From the NCBI GenBank assembly GCA_963700955.1, contig CAVOZH010000004.1, positions 62,001 to 126,000 on the forward strand: a stretch of 64,000 bases of DNA. The letters are read 5' to 3'. Of this stretch, positions 7,894-17,827 are shown piece by piece; position 1 is the stretch's first letter; each line of letters opens with the position of its first letter. The notes below the pieces were generated by a model. The model did not search any database and had not been told where the DNA came from. It saw nothing but the letters and a program-made list of their open reading frames with translations. The position numbers and the translations under genes were made by a program. This DNA comes from Nocardioides_C sp963700955 (lineage in GTDB: Bacteria; Actinomycetota; Actinomycetes; Propionibacteriales; Nocardioidaceae).

Positions 7894-8742
7894 TCAGAAG
7901 GTGTGCTCCTCCCCTGGGAAGCTCCCCGCCGCGACGTCGGCCGCGAAGTCCTGGGCCGCCTTCAGCAGGACGCCGTGCAGGTCGGCGTACTGCTTGACGA
8001 AGCGCGGCATGCGACCCGTGCGCAACCCGGCCATGTCCTGCCAGACGAGCACCTGGGCGTCGCAGTTCACCCCGGCGCCGATGCCCACGGTCGGGATCGC
8101 CAAGGTCTTGGTGATCTGGGCGGCGACATCGCCGGGGACCATTTCCATGACGAGTGCGAACGCCCCCGCCGCCTCGAGTGCCTGCGCCTCGGCGATGAGC
8201 CGTTGCGCGGCGTCTCCGCGGCCCTGGACCCGGTAACCGCCGAGGTTGTGCTCGGACTGGGGGGTGAATCCGATGTGCGCCATCACGGGAATGCCAGACC
8301 GGGTGAGCAGCTCGACCTGAGGCACCATCTCCACGCCGCCCTCGAGCTTCACGGCGTGGGCGTTGGCCTCCTTCATGAAGCGCACAGCGGTGTGGAAGGC
8401 CTGCTCTGCGGACGCCTGGTAGGAGCCGAAGGGCAGGTCGGCGACGACCAGTGCGCGCTTGGCGGATCGCGTGACCGCGCGCGCCAAGGGGATGAGCTCG
8501 TCCACCGTGACCGGCAGCGAGGTCTCGTTGCCGAAGACGTTGTTGGAGGCCGAGTCGCCGACCAGCATCACGGGGATGCCGGCTTCGTCGAAGACCTGCG
8601 CGGTGTACTGGTCGTAGGCGGTGAGCATCGCCCACCGCTCGCCACGCTCCTTCATCTCGCGAAGGTGGTGGGTTCGCACCCGCTTCACGGGTGTTGAGCT
8701 CTTGGCCGGACCAGTGCCGTACGGCGCCGTCGTCTCGCTCAT
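7894..8742 (-). CDS. panB: 3-methyl-2-oxobutanoate hydroxymethyltransferase
   Basis: This 282-residue TIM-barrel enzyme adds a hydroxymethyl group from methylene-THF to ketoisovalerate, giving ketopantoate for pantothenate and CoA. Family signatures include RMLTAYD-like AMLTAYD, GDSASN...LPVTVDE (metal-binding Asp), FGSY, HIGFTPQ and the C-terminal VLVWQDM. ATG chosen with GGAGGT six bases upstream; longer readings enter the nadE region. The gene is divergent from nadE, 120 bases apart. No panC or panD is present nearby, so it is a stand-alone gene here. Confidence 0.97.
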   Translation of the reverse strand: MSETTAPYGTGPAKSSTPVKRVRTHHLREMKERGERWAMLTAYDQYTAQVFDEAGIPVMLVGDSASNNVFGNETSLPVTVDELIPLARAVTRSAKRALVVADLPFGSYQASAEQAFHTAVRFMKEANAHAVKLEGGVEMVPQVELLTRSGIPVMAHIGFTPQSEHNLGGYRVQGRGDAAQRLIAEAQALEAAGAFALVMEMVPGDVAAQITKTLAIPTVGIGAGVNCDAQVLVWQDMAGLRTGRMPRFVKQYADLHGVLLKAAQDFAADVAAGSFPGEEHTF

Positions 8743-8862
8743 CTGTGGACCTCCAGGCGATGTTCTCGAGGCTCCCCGATGGAGTCCCCGGACCACGGCC
8801 AAGGCTAGTACTCCCGGCGTGCGAGGGGGTTTGTGCGACTGGTCACGTGGCACTATCGCGAC

Positions 8863-10908
<2,046 letters not shown>

Positions 10909-10954
10909 GGGGGAGCGTCACGTTCCCGTAACGGGGATGCGACATAGTTACCCC

Positions 10955-12292
10955 ATGGGTAAGCAGGAAGAGTTCGTCCTCCGTGCGCTCGAGGAGCGCG
11001 ACGTCCGGTTCGTCCGGCTGTGGTTCACCGACGTGCTCGGCTCCTTGAAGTCCGTCGCGATCGCCCCCGCCGAGCTGGAAGGCGCCTTCGCTGAAGGGAT
11101 CGGCTTCGACGGCTCGGCGATCGAGGGGTTCGCCAGGGTCTACGAGGCCGACATGCTCGCCAAGCCCGACCCGTCGACGTTCCAGATCCTGCCCTGGCGC
11201 GGCGAGGGGCCGTCGACCGGGCGGATGTTCTGCGACATCGTCATGCCGGACGGCTCACCGTCGTACGCCGACCCGCGGTTCGTGCTCAAGCGCACGCTGT
11301 CGAGGGCCGCGGAGAACGGCTTCACCTTCTACACCCACCCCGAGATCGAGTTCTACCTGTTCAAGAACTCCCCCGAGCCCGGGGCCGAGCCGATCCCGGT
11401 GGACCGCAGCGGCTACTTCGACCACACCGCTCAGAGCTCGGGCGCGGACTTCCGCCGCGAGGCGATCACCATGCTCGAGGCGATGGGGATCTCGGTGGAG
11501 TTCAGCCACCACGAGGGTGGGCCGGGACAGCAGGAGATCGACCTGCGCTACGCCGACGCGCTGTCGACCGCGGACAACATCATGAGCTTCCGCACGGTGG
11601 TGCGAGAGGTCGCACTGTCGCAAGGCATCTGGGCCACGTTCATGCCCAAGCCGTTCACGACCCACCCCGGTTCCGGTATGCACACCCACGTCTCGCTGTT
11701 CGAGGGCGACCGCAATGCTTTCTTCTCCGCCGGCGCGGAGTACCAGCTCTCGCCCACGGGCAGGCGGTTCATCGCCGGGGTCTTGAGGCACGCCTCCGAG
11801 ATCACGGCGATCACCAACCAGTGGGTGAACTCCTACAAGCGCCTGATCGGCGGTGGCGAGGCGCCGTCGTACATCTGCTGGGGCCACAACAACCGCTCCG
11901 CGATGGTCCGGGTGCCGATGTACAAGCCGAACAAGGGCCAGGCGACCCGGATCGAGCTGCGCACGATCGACTCCGCCTGCAACCCCTACCTCGCCTTCGC
12001 GGTGATCCTCGGAGCCGGGATGAAGGGGATCGAGGAGGGTTACGAGCTTCCCCCTGAGGCCGAGGACGACGTGTGGTCGCTCAACGACCGCGAGCGCAAG
12101 TCCCTGGGCATCGACCCGTTGCCGAAGACCCTCTCCGAGGCGATCAGCGTGATGGAGAACAGCGAGCTCCTCGCGGAGACGCTGGGGGAGCACGTCTACG
12201 ACTTCTTCCTGCGCAACAAGCGGGCGGAGTGGGAGGCCTACCGGGGTCAGGTCTCGACCTTCGAGCGTGACCTCATGCTGCCGGTCATCTGA
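10955..12292 (+). CDS. glnA2: Glutamine synthetase, type I-alpha (GlnA2)
   Basis: The 445-residue enzyme makes glutamine from glutamate, ammonia and ATP. It has the GS N-terminal beta-grasp (RFVRLWFTDVLG), GFDGSAIEGF, metal-site HPEIEFYLF, FMPKPF...GSGMHTH and NRSAMVRVP. Length and sequence match M. tuberculosis GlnA2 (446). It lacks the 25-residue insertion of type I-beta enzymes. Type I-alpha enzymes are generally held not to be adenylylated, although Tyr363 sits in a YELPPEAEDD context that resembles the modified site of GlnA1. ATG at 10955; CATAGT six bases earlier and no ribosome site suggest a leaderless start. It heads a glnA2 - amidotransferase - glnE run. Confidence 0.97.
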   Translation: MGKQEEFVLRALEERDVRFVRLWFTDVLGSLKSVAIAPAELEGAFAEGIGFDGSAIEGFARVYEADMLAKPDPSTFQILPWRGEGPSTGRMFCDIVMPDGSPSYADPRFVLKRTLSRAAENGFTFYTHPEIEFYLFKNSPEPGAEPIPVDRSGYFDHTAQSSGADFRREAITMLEAMGISVEFSHHEGGPGQQEIDLRYADALSTADNIMSFRTVVREVALSQGIWATFMPKPFTTHPGSGMHTHVSLFEGDRNAFFSAGAEYQLSPTGRRFIAGVLRHASEITAITNQWVNSYKRLIGGGEAPSYICWGHNNRSAMVRVPMYKPNKGQATRIELRTIDSACNPYLAFAVILGAGMKGIEEGYELPPEAEDDVWSLNDRERKSLGIDPLPKTLSEAISVMENSELLAETLGEHVYDFFLRNKRAEWEAYRGQVSTFERDLMLPVI

Positions 12293-12302
12293 GGACGCCG
12301 GG

Positions 12303-12308
12303 TAGCCT
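12303..12308 (+). promoter_or_regulatory. -10 element of a leaderless promoter (amidotransferase gene)
   Basis: TAGCCT, then exactly 7 bases, then the GTG start at 12316. It lies 10 bases after the glnA2 stop, so the amidotransferase-glnE pair may have its own promoter besides read-through from glnA2. Confidence 0.5.
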
Positions 12309-12315
12309 CACCCCT

Positions 12316-13047
12316 GTGACGTCGCTCCCGGTTCTGGTCGTCGAGCACGAGGCACTGTGCCCCCCGGGATGGGTGGGTGAGTGGCTCGTCGAAGCGGGTT
12401 GCCCCGTCGACGTACGACGCCCCTACCGCGACGAGGACCTGCCTGCCGACCTCACGGGCCACCGAGGCATGGTGGTGCTCGGCGGCTCGATGGACGCCTA
12501 CGCCGACGAGCGACATCCCTGGCTGGCGGACGTCAAGCAGCTGGTGCGCCGGGCGGCCGAGGAAGGCGTGCCCACGCTCGGGATCTGCCTTGGCCACCAG
12601 CTGGCTGCCGTCGCGCTCGGCGGCGCCGTGCACACCAACCCGCAGGGTCAACAGATCGGCGTCGTCGAGGTCGGCTGGACCGAGGCGGCCGCGGACGACC
12701 TCCTGCTCGGCGCCGTGGCAGACGCACGCATCTCGGTGCAGTGGAACAACGACATCGTCAGCATCCCGCCGGTGGGAACCGAGATCCTGGCTCGGACACC
12801 CGCGGGGGAGATCCAGGCCGCCCGCTTCGCGCCGACGGTGTGGGGGGTGCAGTCCCACCCGGAAGCAGGCGAGGACGTCGTCAGCGCGTGGGTCGAGGAC
12901 GACCGGGACGCCGCCGTGGAGCGCGGGGTCGACCTCGACGGGTACGTCGCCAAGGTCGCTGCCGCCCGCGACGAGCTGCGCGCGTCCTGGCAGCCGCTGG
13001 CCACCGCGTTCGCGGCGATGAGCAGGGAAGCCGTGCGCACGTGGTGA
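12316..13047 (+). CDS. Class I glutamine-amidotransferase-like protein
   Basis: The 243-residue single-domain protein has a complete triad: C91 in GICLGHQ, and His and Glu in VQSHPEAGED. It resembles stand-alone class I amidotransferases of the GuaA/PuuD-like fold, which hydrolyse glutamine or a gamma-glutamyl amide. No synthase domain is attached. Its position between glnA2 and glnE, with a GTGA overlap into glnE, argues for a role in glutamine or gamma-glutamyl metabolism, but the substrate cannot be read from sequence. The C-terminal 45 residues are a helical tail (VAKVAAARDELRASWQPLA). Confidence 0.85.
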   Translation: MTSLPVLVVEHEALCPPGWVGEWLVEAGCPVDVRRPYRDEDLPADLTGHRGMVVLGGSMDAYADERHPWLADVKQLVRRAAEEGVPTLGICLGHQLAAVALGGAVHTNPQGQQIGVVEVGWTEAAADDLLLGAVADARISVQWNNDIVSIPPVGTEILARTPAGEIQAARFAPTVWGVQSHPEAGEDVVSAWVEDDRDAAVERGVDLDGYVAKVAAARDELRASWQPLATAFAAMSREAVRTW

Positions 13048-16028
13048 AGGGCGGGCGGGTCACCACCACGTCCGGCAGCTTCGCCCGGCTGGGGTTCCGT
13101 GACGTCGAGGCCACCATGGCGGCACTGGGCAGGCTCGGTCCGGCCGGTGACGAGCTGGTGCACCTTCTCGCCGCTGCGGCCGCCCCGGACCAGGCGGCCG
13201 TCTACCTCGCCGACCTGGCGGCAGCGGCACCTGACCGTGACGAGCTGCTGGAGGCACTCCGGGACGACGAGGGCTTCGCCATGCGGCTGCTGCTGGTGCT
13301 CGGGGCCAGCTCCGCGCTCGGTGACCACCTCGTGCGTCATCCCGGCCACTGGCACGAGCTGACCGACCCGGCGCTCGGCTCGACCCGCGCTCCGGCGTTC
13401 GCGCTGCGCGCCGCCATGCTCGGCGCTGTGGGTGCCGACCCCGCGACCGCGACCCCGATCGCGATGCTGGAGGACACCGTCGCGGTCGACGCACTGCGGG
13501 TGGAGTACCGCCGGAATCTGCTCCGCCTGGCCTCGCGCGACCTGGCGCACGGTGTGGGCGTCGACGACGTCGCCGCCGAGCTCTCGGACCTCGCCGCGGC
13601 GACGCTCGAGGCAGCGCTCGCGGTGGCGCGTGCACGAGTGGGGGACTCCGCGGCGACCTGCCGCCTGGCCGTGATCGCGATGGGCAAGTGCGGGGGCCAC
13701 GAGCTGAACTACGTCAGCGACGTGGACGTGATCTTCGTGGCCGAGCCGGCCGACGGGACGCCCGAGACCCCCTCGTTGCGGGCCGCGACCCAGCTGGCGT
13801 CCAACCTGATGCGGATCTGCTCCGACCACACTGCCGAGGGGACGATCTGGCCCGTCGACGCGGCGCTGCGGCCCGAGGGCAGGGCCGGGCCGCTGGTACG
13901 CACGCTGAGCAGCCACGAGGGGTACTACGAGCGCTGGGCCAAGACCTGGGAGTTCCAGGCCCTCCTCAAGGCGCGACCGGTCGCGGGGGACCAGGCCCTG
14001 GGACGTGAGTACGTCGAGCGCATCGCGCCGATGGTGTGGTCGGCCGCCGAGCGCGAGGGCTTCGTCACCGACGTGCAGGCGATGCGACGACGGGTCCTCG
14101 AGCACATCCCTGCCCGGCACGCGGAGCGCCAGATCAAGCTCGGGTCCGGGGGCCTGCGCGACGTCGAGTTCGCCGTGCAGCTCCTGCAGATGGTGCACGG
14201 TCGGGCCGACCCGGCGGTACGGCGGCCCGCGACGCTCAGCGCTCTGGCCGAGCTCACCCGAGGAGGGTACGTCGGACGCGAGGACGGTGCCGCCCTGGAC
14301 GCGGCGTACAAGTTCCTCCGCACGCTCGAGCACCGGATGCAGCTGTCCCACCTCCGTCGTACGCACGTCGTGCCGGAGGACCAGGAGGCCCTCCGCTCTC
14401 TCGCGCGTTCCATGGGGTTCCGCAAGGAGCCGGTGGAGGAGCTCAACCGGCACTGGCGGCAGCACGGCAAGGAGGTCCGACGGCTCCACGAGAAGCTCTT
14501 CTACCGCCCGTTGCTCGCGGCGGTTGCCAAGCTCCCGGGTGAGGAGGCGCGCCTCACGGCGAGCGCGGCCAAGCAGCGGCTCGCCGCACTCGGTTATCTC
14601 GATCCCGAAGCAGCTCTGCGACACCTGGAGGCGCTGACCAGCGGTGTCTCCCGGGCCGCGGCCATCCAGCGGACGCTCCTGCCGGTGATGCTGGGCTGGT
14701 TCGCGGACGCACCGGACCCTGATGCGGGGCTCTTCGGCTTCCGCAAGATCTCGGAGGCGCTCGGCTCGACGCACTGGTACCTCCGCCTGCTGCGTGACGA
14801 GGGGCAGGTCGCCGAGCGACTGGCCCGGATCCTCGCGTCCAGCCGCTATGCGACAGATCTGCTTCAACGCGAGCCCGAGGGGGTCGCGCTGCTCGGCAAG
14901 GACGACGGGCTCGTCCCGCTGACGCGCGAGCCGATCGAGAAGGAGATGGTCACCGGCGGTCTCCGCCAGAGCGACCCGGTCGAGGCGATCACCGTCATCC
15001 GTGGGATCAGGCGGCGAGAGCTGTTGCGCATCTCGGTCAGCGAGCTCGTCGGGTCGCTCGACGTCGCCCAGGTCGGTGTCGCGTTGACCGACATGACCGC
15101 AGCGACGCTCGCGGCGGCGCTCGAGGTCGCCACCACCGCGGTCGAGGCCGAGCGTCACGGACCGATCCCGACCCGGCTGGCCATCATCGCGATGGGCCGC
15201 TTCGGAGGTCACGAGCTCGGCTACGGGAGCGACGCCGACGTGATGTTCGTGCACGACCCCCTCGAGGGCGCGAGCCCCGAGGAGGCGTCGAACGCGGCCC
15301 GAGACGTCGTCAACGAGCTGAGGCGTCTCCTGAGCCTCCAAGGCAGCGACCCGGCCCTCGAGATCGACACCGGGCTCCGTCCGGAGGGCAAGCAGGGGCC
15401 CCTGGTGCGTTCGCTGGAGTCCTACGGCGCCTACTACGCCAAGTGGTCGGCCGTGTGGGAGGCTCAGGCCCTCCTGCGTGCGGATGCCATGGTCGGCGAC
15501 CCGGACCTGTGCGGGCGCTTCACGGCGCTCATCGACCCGCTCCGCTTCCCCGAGAAGGGCATCGGGGAGGCCGACATCCGTGAGATCAGGCGGATCAAGG
15601 CGCGCGTGGACGCCGAGCGTCTGCCGCGTGGCGCCGATCCCGCGACACATCTCAAGCTCGGCCGGGGCGGGCTCGCCGACGTCGAGTGGACGGTGCAGCT
15701 GCTCCAGATGAAGCACTCCGGCGCGGTGGCCGGCCTGCGGACGACGCGCACGCTCGACGCGCTCCGGGCCGCGGTGGAGGCGGAGCTGCTCTCGCCAGAA
15801 GACGCCGAAGCGCTCGAGGACGCCTGGTCGATGGCAAGTCGGCTGCGCAACACGATCATGTTGGTGCGGGGCCGGGTGTCCGACTCGCTGCCTCGGGACA
15901 CCCGGGAGAAGGCGGCCGTCGCCCACCTGTGCGGCTACGGCCCGGGGGAGTCCGACGAGCTCGTCAACGACTACCTGCGGGTGACCCGCCACGCCCGCGC
16001 TGTCGTGGACCGCGTCTTCTGGGACTGA
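13044..16028 (+). CDS. glnE: Glutamine synthetase adenylyltransferase / adenylyl-removing enzyme
   Basis: The 994-residue protein (same length as M. tuberculosis GlnE) attaches and removes AMP on the type I-beta glutamine synthetase, tuning it to nitrogen supply. It has two nucleotidyltransferase domains: the N-terminal adenylyl remover with GKCGGHELNYVSDVD near residues 213-228, and the C-terminal transferase with GRFGGHELGYGSDAD near 716-730, each followed by a helical domain (the LGSGGLRDVEFAVQ and LGRGGLADVEWTVQ repeats). Start GTG overlaps the previous stop (GTGA). Its target, glnA1, is 18 kb away. Confidence 0.98.
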   Translation: MKGGRVTTTSGSFARLGFRDVEATMAALGRLGPAGDELVHLLAAAAAPDQAAVYLADLAAAAPDRDELLEALRDDEGFAMRLLLVLGASSALGDHLVRHPGHWHELTDPALGSTRAPAFALRAAMLGAVGADPATATPIAMLEDTVAVDALRVEYRRNLLRLASRDLAHGVGVDDVAAELSDLAAATLEAALAVARARVGDSAATCRLAVIAMGKCGGHELNYVSDVDVIFVAEPADGTPETPSLRAATQLASNLMRICSDHTAEGTIWPVDAALRPEGRAGPLVRTLSSHEGYYERWAKTWEFQALLKARPVAGDQALGREYVERIAPMVWSAAEREGFVTDVQAMRRRVLEHIPARHAERQIKLGSGGLRDVEFAVQLLQMVHGRADPAVRRPATLSALAELTRGGYVGREDGAALDAAYKFLRTLEHRMQLSHLRRTHVVPEDQEALRSLARSMGFRKEPVEELNRHWRQHGKEVRRLHEKLFYRPLLAAVAKLPGEEARLTASAAKQRLAALGYLDPEAALRHLEALTSGVSRAAAIQRTLLPVMLGWFADAPDPDAGLFGFRKISEALGSTHWYLRLLRDEGQVAERLARILASSRYATDLLQREPEGVALLGKDDGLVPLTREPIEKEMVTGGLRQSDPVEAITVIRGIRRRELLRISVSELVGSLDVAQVGVALTDMTAATLAAALEVATTAVEAERHGPIPTRLAIIAMGRFGGHELGYGSDADVMFVHDPLEGASPEEASNAARDVVNELRRLLSLQGSDPALEIDTGLRPEGKQGPLVRSLESYGAYYAKWSAVWEAQALLRADAMVGDPDLCGRFTALIDPLRFPEKGIGEADIREIRRIKARVDAERLPRGADPATHLKLGRGGLADVEWTVQLLQMKHSGAVAGLRTTRTLDALRAAVEAELLSPEDAEALEDAWSMASRLRNTIMLVRGRVSDSLPRDTREKAAVAHLCGYGPGESDELVNDYLRVTRHARAVVDRVFWD

Positions 16029-16085
16029 CAGACATGGCGCCCGCGGCGGGACGGCCCTCCAGTAGACCGGGCCCGCTGCTGCCGC

Positions 16086-17033
16086 TCAGTCGGTGAGCTC
16101 GGACGGCCGGGCGATGACGTCGACCAGGGCGCCGTTACGGAGGACGGTGACCTCCATGCGGGAGCCGATGGCCTCCTCGAACAGCAGCCGCTGGAGTGAC
16201 TGGGCGTCGCCGAGCGCGGTGAGGCCCACCGCCAGGATGACGTCGCCGGCTCGCATACCGCTGGAGTCGGCCGGCGAGCCGGGCACCACCTCCACGACGC
16301 GCAGGCCGGTGCGCGAGCCGGTGCGCTCGGCCCACATCGGCGGGAGCGGCGCGGGTGAGGTGACCAGTCCGAGGTAGGCACGGCGCACGCGGCCGTCGTG
16401 CATCAGCGAGGAGAGGATGCGATGGGTCGTCGCGTTGATGGGCACGGCGAGACCCAGCCCGAACCCGGCCACCGCCGTGTTGATCCCCACGACCCGGCCC
16501 CGGGAGTCACCCAGGGCGCCACCGGAGTTGCCCGGGTTGAGCGCCGCGTCGGTCTGGATGACGTCCTCGATGATCCGGGTTGCCGTGCGGGTTCGCGCAG
16601 GCATACCTCGACCCAGGGCGCTGACCACGCCCGCTGTCACGCTGCCGGCGAGCCCCAGGGGGTTGCCGACGGCCACGACCAGGGAGCCCACCTTGAGCCG
16701 GTCGGCGTCGCCGTACTCGGGAGGCGGAGGGACAGCCCGGTCGGCGCGCACCAGGGCCAGGTCGGACAGGGCGTCGCGGCCGACCACCTCGAGCCGGGCC
16801 GTCGTACCGTCGCTGAAGGATGCCTCCCCTTCGTCTCCCGCATCGACGACGTGGGCGTTGGTTACCAGATGACCCTCACCCGTGAGCACGACCGCCGAGC
16901 CGGCGGACTCGCTCGATCGTCCGCGTGCGCGTCGGCGTACCCGGATGGCAGCGACCCGGGGTGTCAGGGTCTCCGCGACGGCGGAGACGACGCTCGAGTA
17001 GGCGTCGAGCGCATCGTTGTCGGGGAAGTCCAT
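16086..17033 (-). CDS. Cytoplasmic HtrA-like trypsin-fold serine protease with PDZ domain
   Basis: The 315-residue protein has the HtrA order: protease domain with H61 (TNAHVV), D91 (SDLALV) and S170 (NPGNSGG), then a PDZ domain at about 225-310 (GLRVVEVVPGSPADSSGMRAGD). Unlike most HtrA/DegP proteins it has no signal peptide or membrane anchor; the chain starts MDFPDNDALDAYSSVV and is soluble. A quality-control protease acting inside the cell is the best guess. GGGAGGGG lies close before the ATG. It is convergent with glnE and divergent from the GNAT gene. Confidence 0.88.
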   Translation of the reverse strand: MDFPDNDALDAYSSVVSAVAETLTPRVAAIRVRRRARGRSSESAGSAVVLTGEGHLVTNAHVVDAGDEGEASFSDGTTARLEVVGRDALSDLALVRADRAVPPPPEYGDADRLKVGSLVVAVGNPLGLAGSVTAGVVSALGRGMPARTRTATRIIEDVIQTDAALNPGNSGGALGDSRGRVVGINTAVAGFGLGLAVPINATTHRILSSLMHDGRVRRAYLGLVTSPAPLPPMWAERTGSRTGLRVVEVVPGSPADSSGMRAGDVILAVGLTALGDAQSLQRLLFEEAIGSRMEVTVLRNGALVDVIARPSELTD

Positions 17034-17101
17034 CGTCCCCTCCCGATCGGACGCAGGGGTGGTGAGGCGACAACCTCATTCCGGGCTGGTTCATTCCCGT
17101 T

Positions 17102-17121
17102 GGCATGGTCTGGACCATGCC
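17102..17121. promoter_or_regulatory. Perfect 20-bp palindrome, candidate operator
   Basis: GGCATGGTC-TG-GACCATGCC: nine-base perfect arms around a two-base centre. It lies in the 173-base divergent region, 68 bases before the protease start and 85 before the GNAT start, a good place for a dimeric repressor of the GntR, TetR or MarR kind. No regulator gene is adjacent. Confidence 0.5.
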
Positions 17122-17206
17122 GGGGCCGTGCTGGGTCACAATGCTCATCCAGCCACTGCAGCCCTGGCTGTGCCGGAGCGGAAACCGCACGAAGGAGATC
17201 GCGGCG

Positions 17207-17827
17207 TTGAAGCACCACGTCCGAGCAGGTCAGCCGGAGGACGTCGATGCGGCTGCCGAGGCGCTGGCCGAGGCGTTCACGGGCTACACCTGGGCCGCCT
17301 GGACCGTCGACGCGGAGAGCCACACGGCGCGACTCAAAGAGCAGCACGTGCTGTTCCTGCGCCACATCCTGGTCCCGTACGGCGTTTGGTGGGTCGTCGA
17401 GGTGGATGACCGAGCTCCTCGTCACGTGGTCGGTGCCGCGGCGTGGCTGCCTCCTCATATCGACGTTCCAGGGGAGACCTGGGTGGCTCTCGACGAGCGG
17501 CTCGACCGTCTCGCCGGCGACCGCGTCGAGCACGGCCGCATCGCCGAGAGGACCTGTCGCGAGCTCCGTCCTCCGGGCCCTTACTGGTACCTCGGAACCG
17601 TCGGGGTCCACCCCGCCTACCAGCGAAGAGGACTCGCCACCGAGCTGCTCACCCCTGGCATCGCAGCCGCGCAGGCGGAGGGCCGCGACGCGTACCTCGA
17701 GACGTCGTCGGAGGGCAACGTGCGCCTCTACGAGCGGCTCGGGTTCGTCGTCTCGGGGCACGTCACCGTCCCAGCAGGCGGTCCGGAGGTCTGGGGGATG
17801 ATCCGGCCCTACGGGATCGGCATCTGA
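17207..17827 (+). CDS. GNAT family N-acetyltransferase
   Basis: The 206-residue protein starts with HHVRAGQPEDVDAAAEALAEAF, the usual first strand-helix of GNAT enzymes, and has the acetyl-CoA loop VGVHPAYQRRGLATELL (Q/RxxGxA type). It transfers acetyl from acetyl-CoA to an unknown amine. I chose TTG at 17207 because AAGGAG lies nine bases before it and the fold begins there; an ATG at 17105 would add 34 residues of unlikely sequence. Its end overlaps the convergent peptidase gene by 19 bases. Confidence 0.85.
   Translation: MKHHVRAGQPEDVDAAAEALAEAFTGYTWAAWTVDAESHTARLKEQHVLFLRHILVPYGVWWVVEVDDRAPRHVVGAAAWLPPHIDVPGETWVALDERLDRLAGDRVEHGRIAERTCRELRPPGPYWYLGTVGVHPAYQRRGLATELLTPGIAAAQAEGRDAYLETSSEGNVRLYERLGFVVSGHVTVPAGGPEVWGMIRPYGIGI

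Noticed and set aside
12648..15992. Very long minus-strand open reading (over 1100 codons) opposite glnE
   Set aside because: Caused by GC-rich third positions of glnE; no domain, and glnE on the plus strand is certain.
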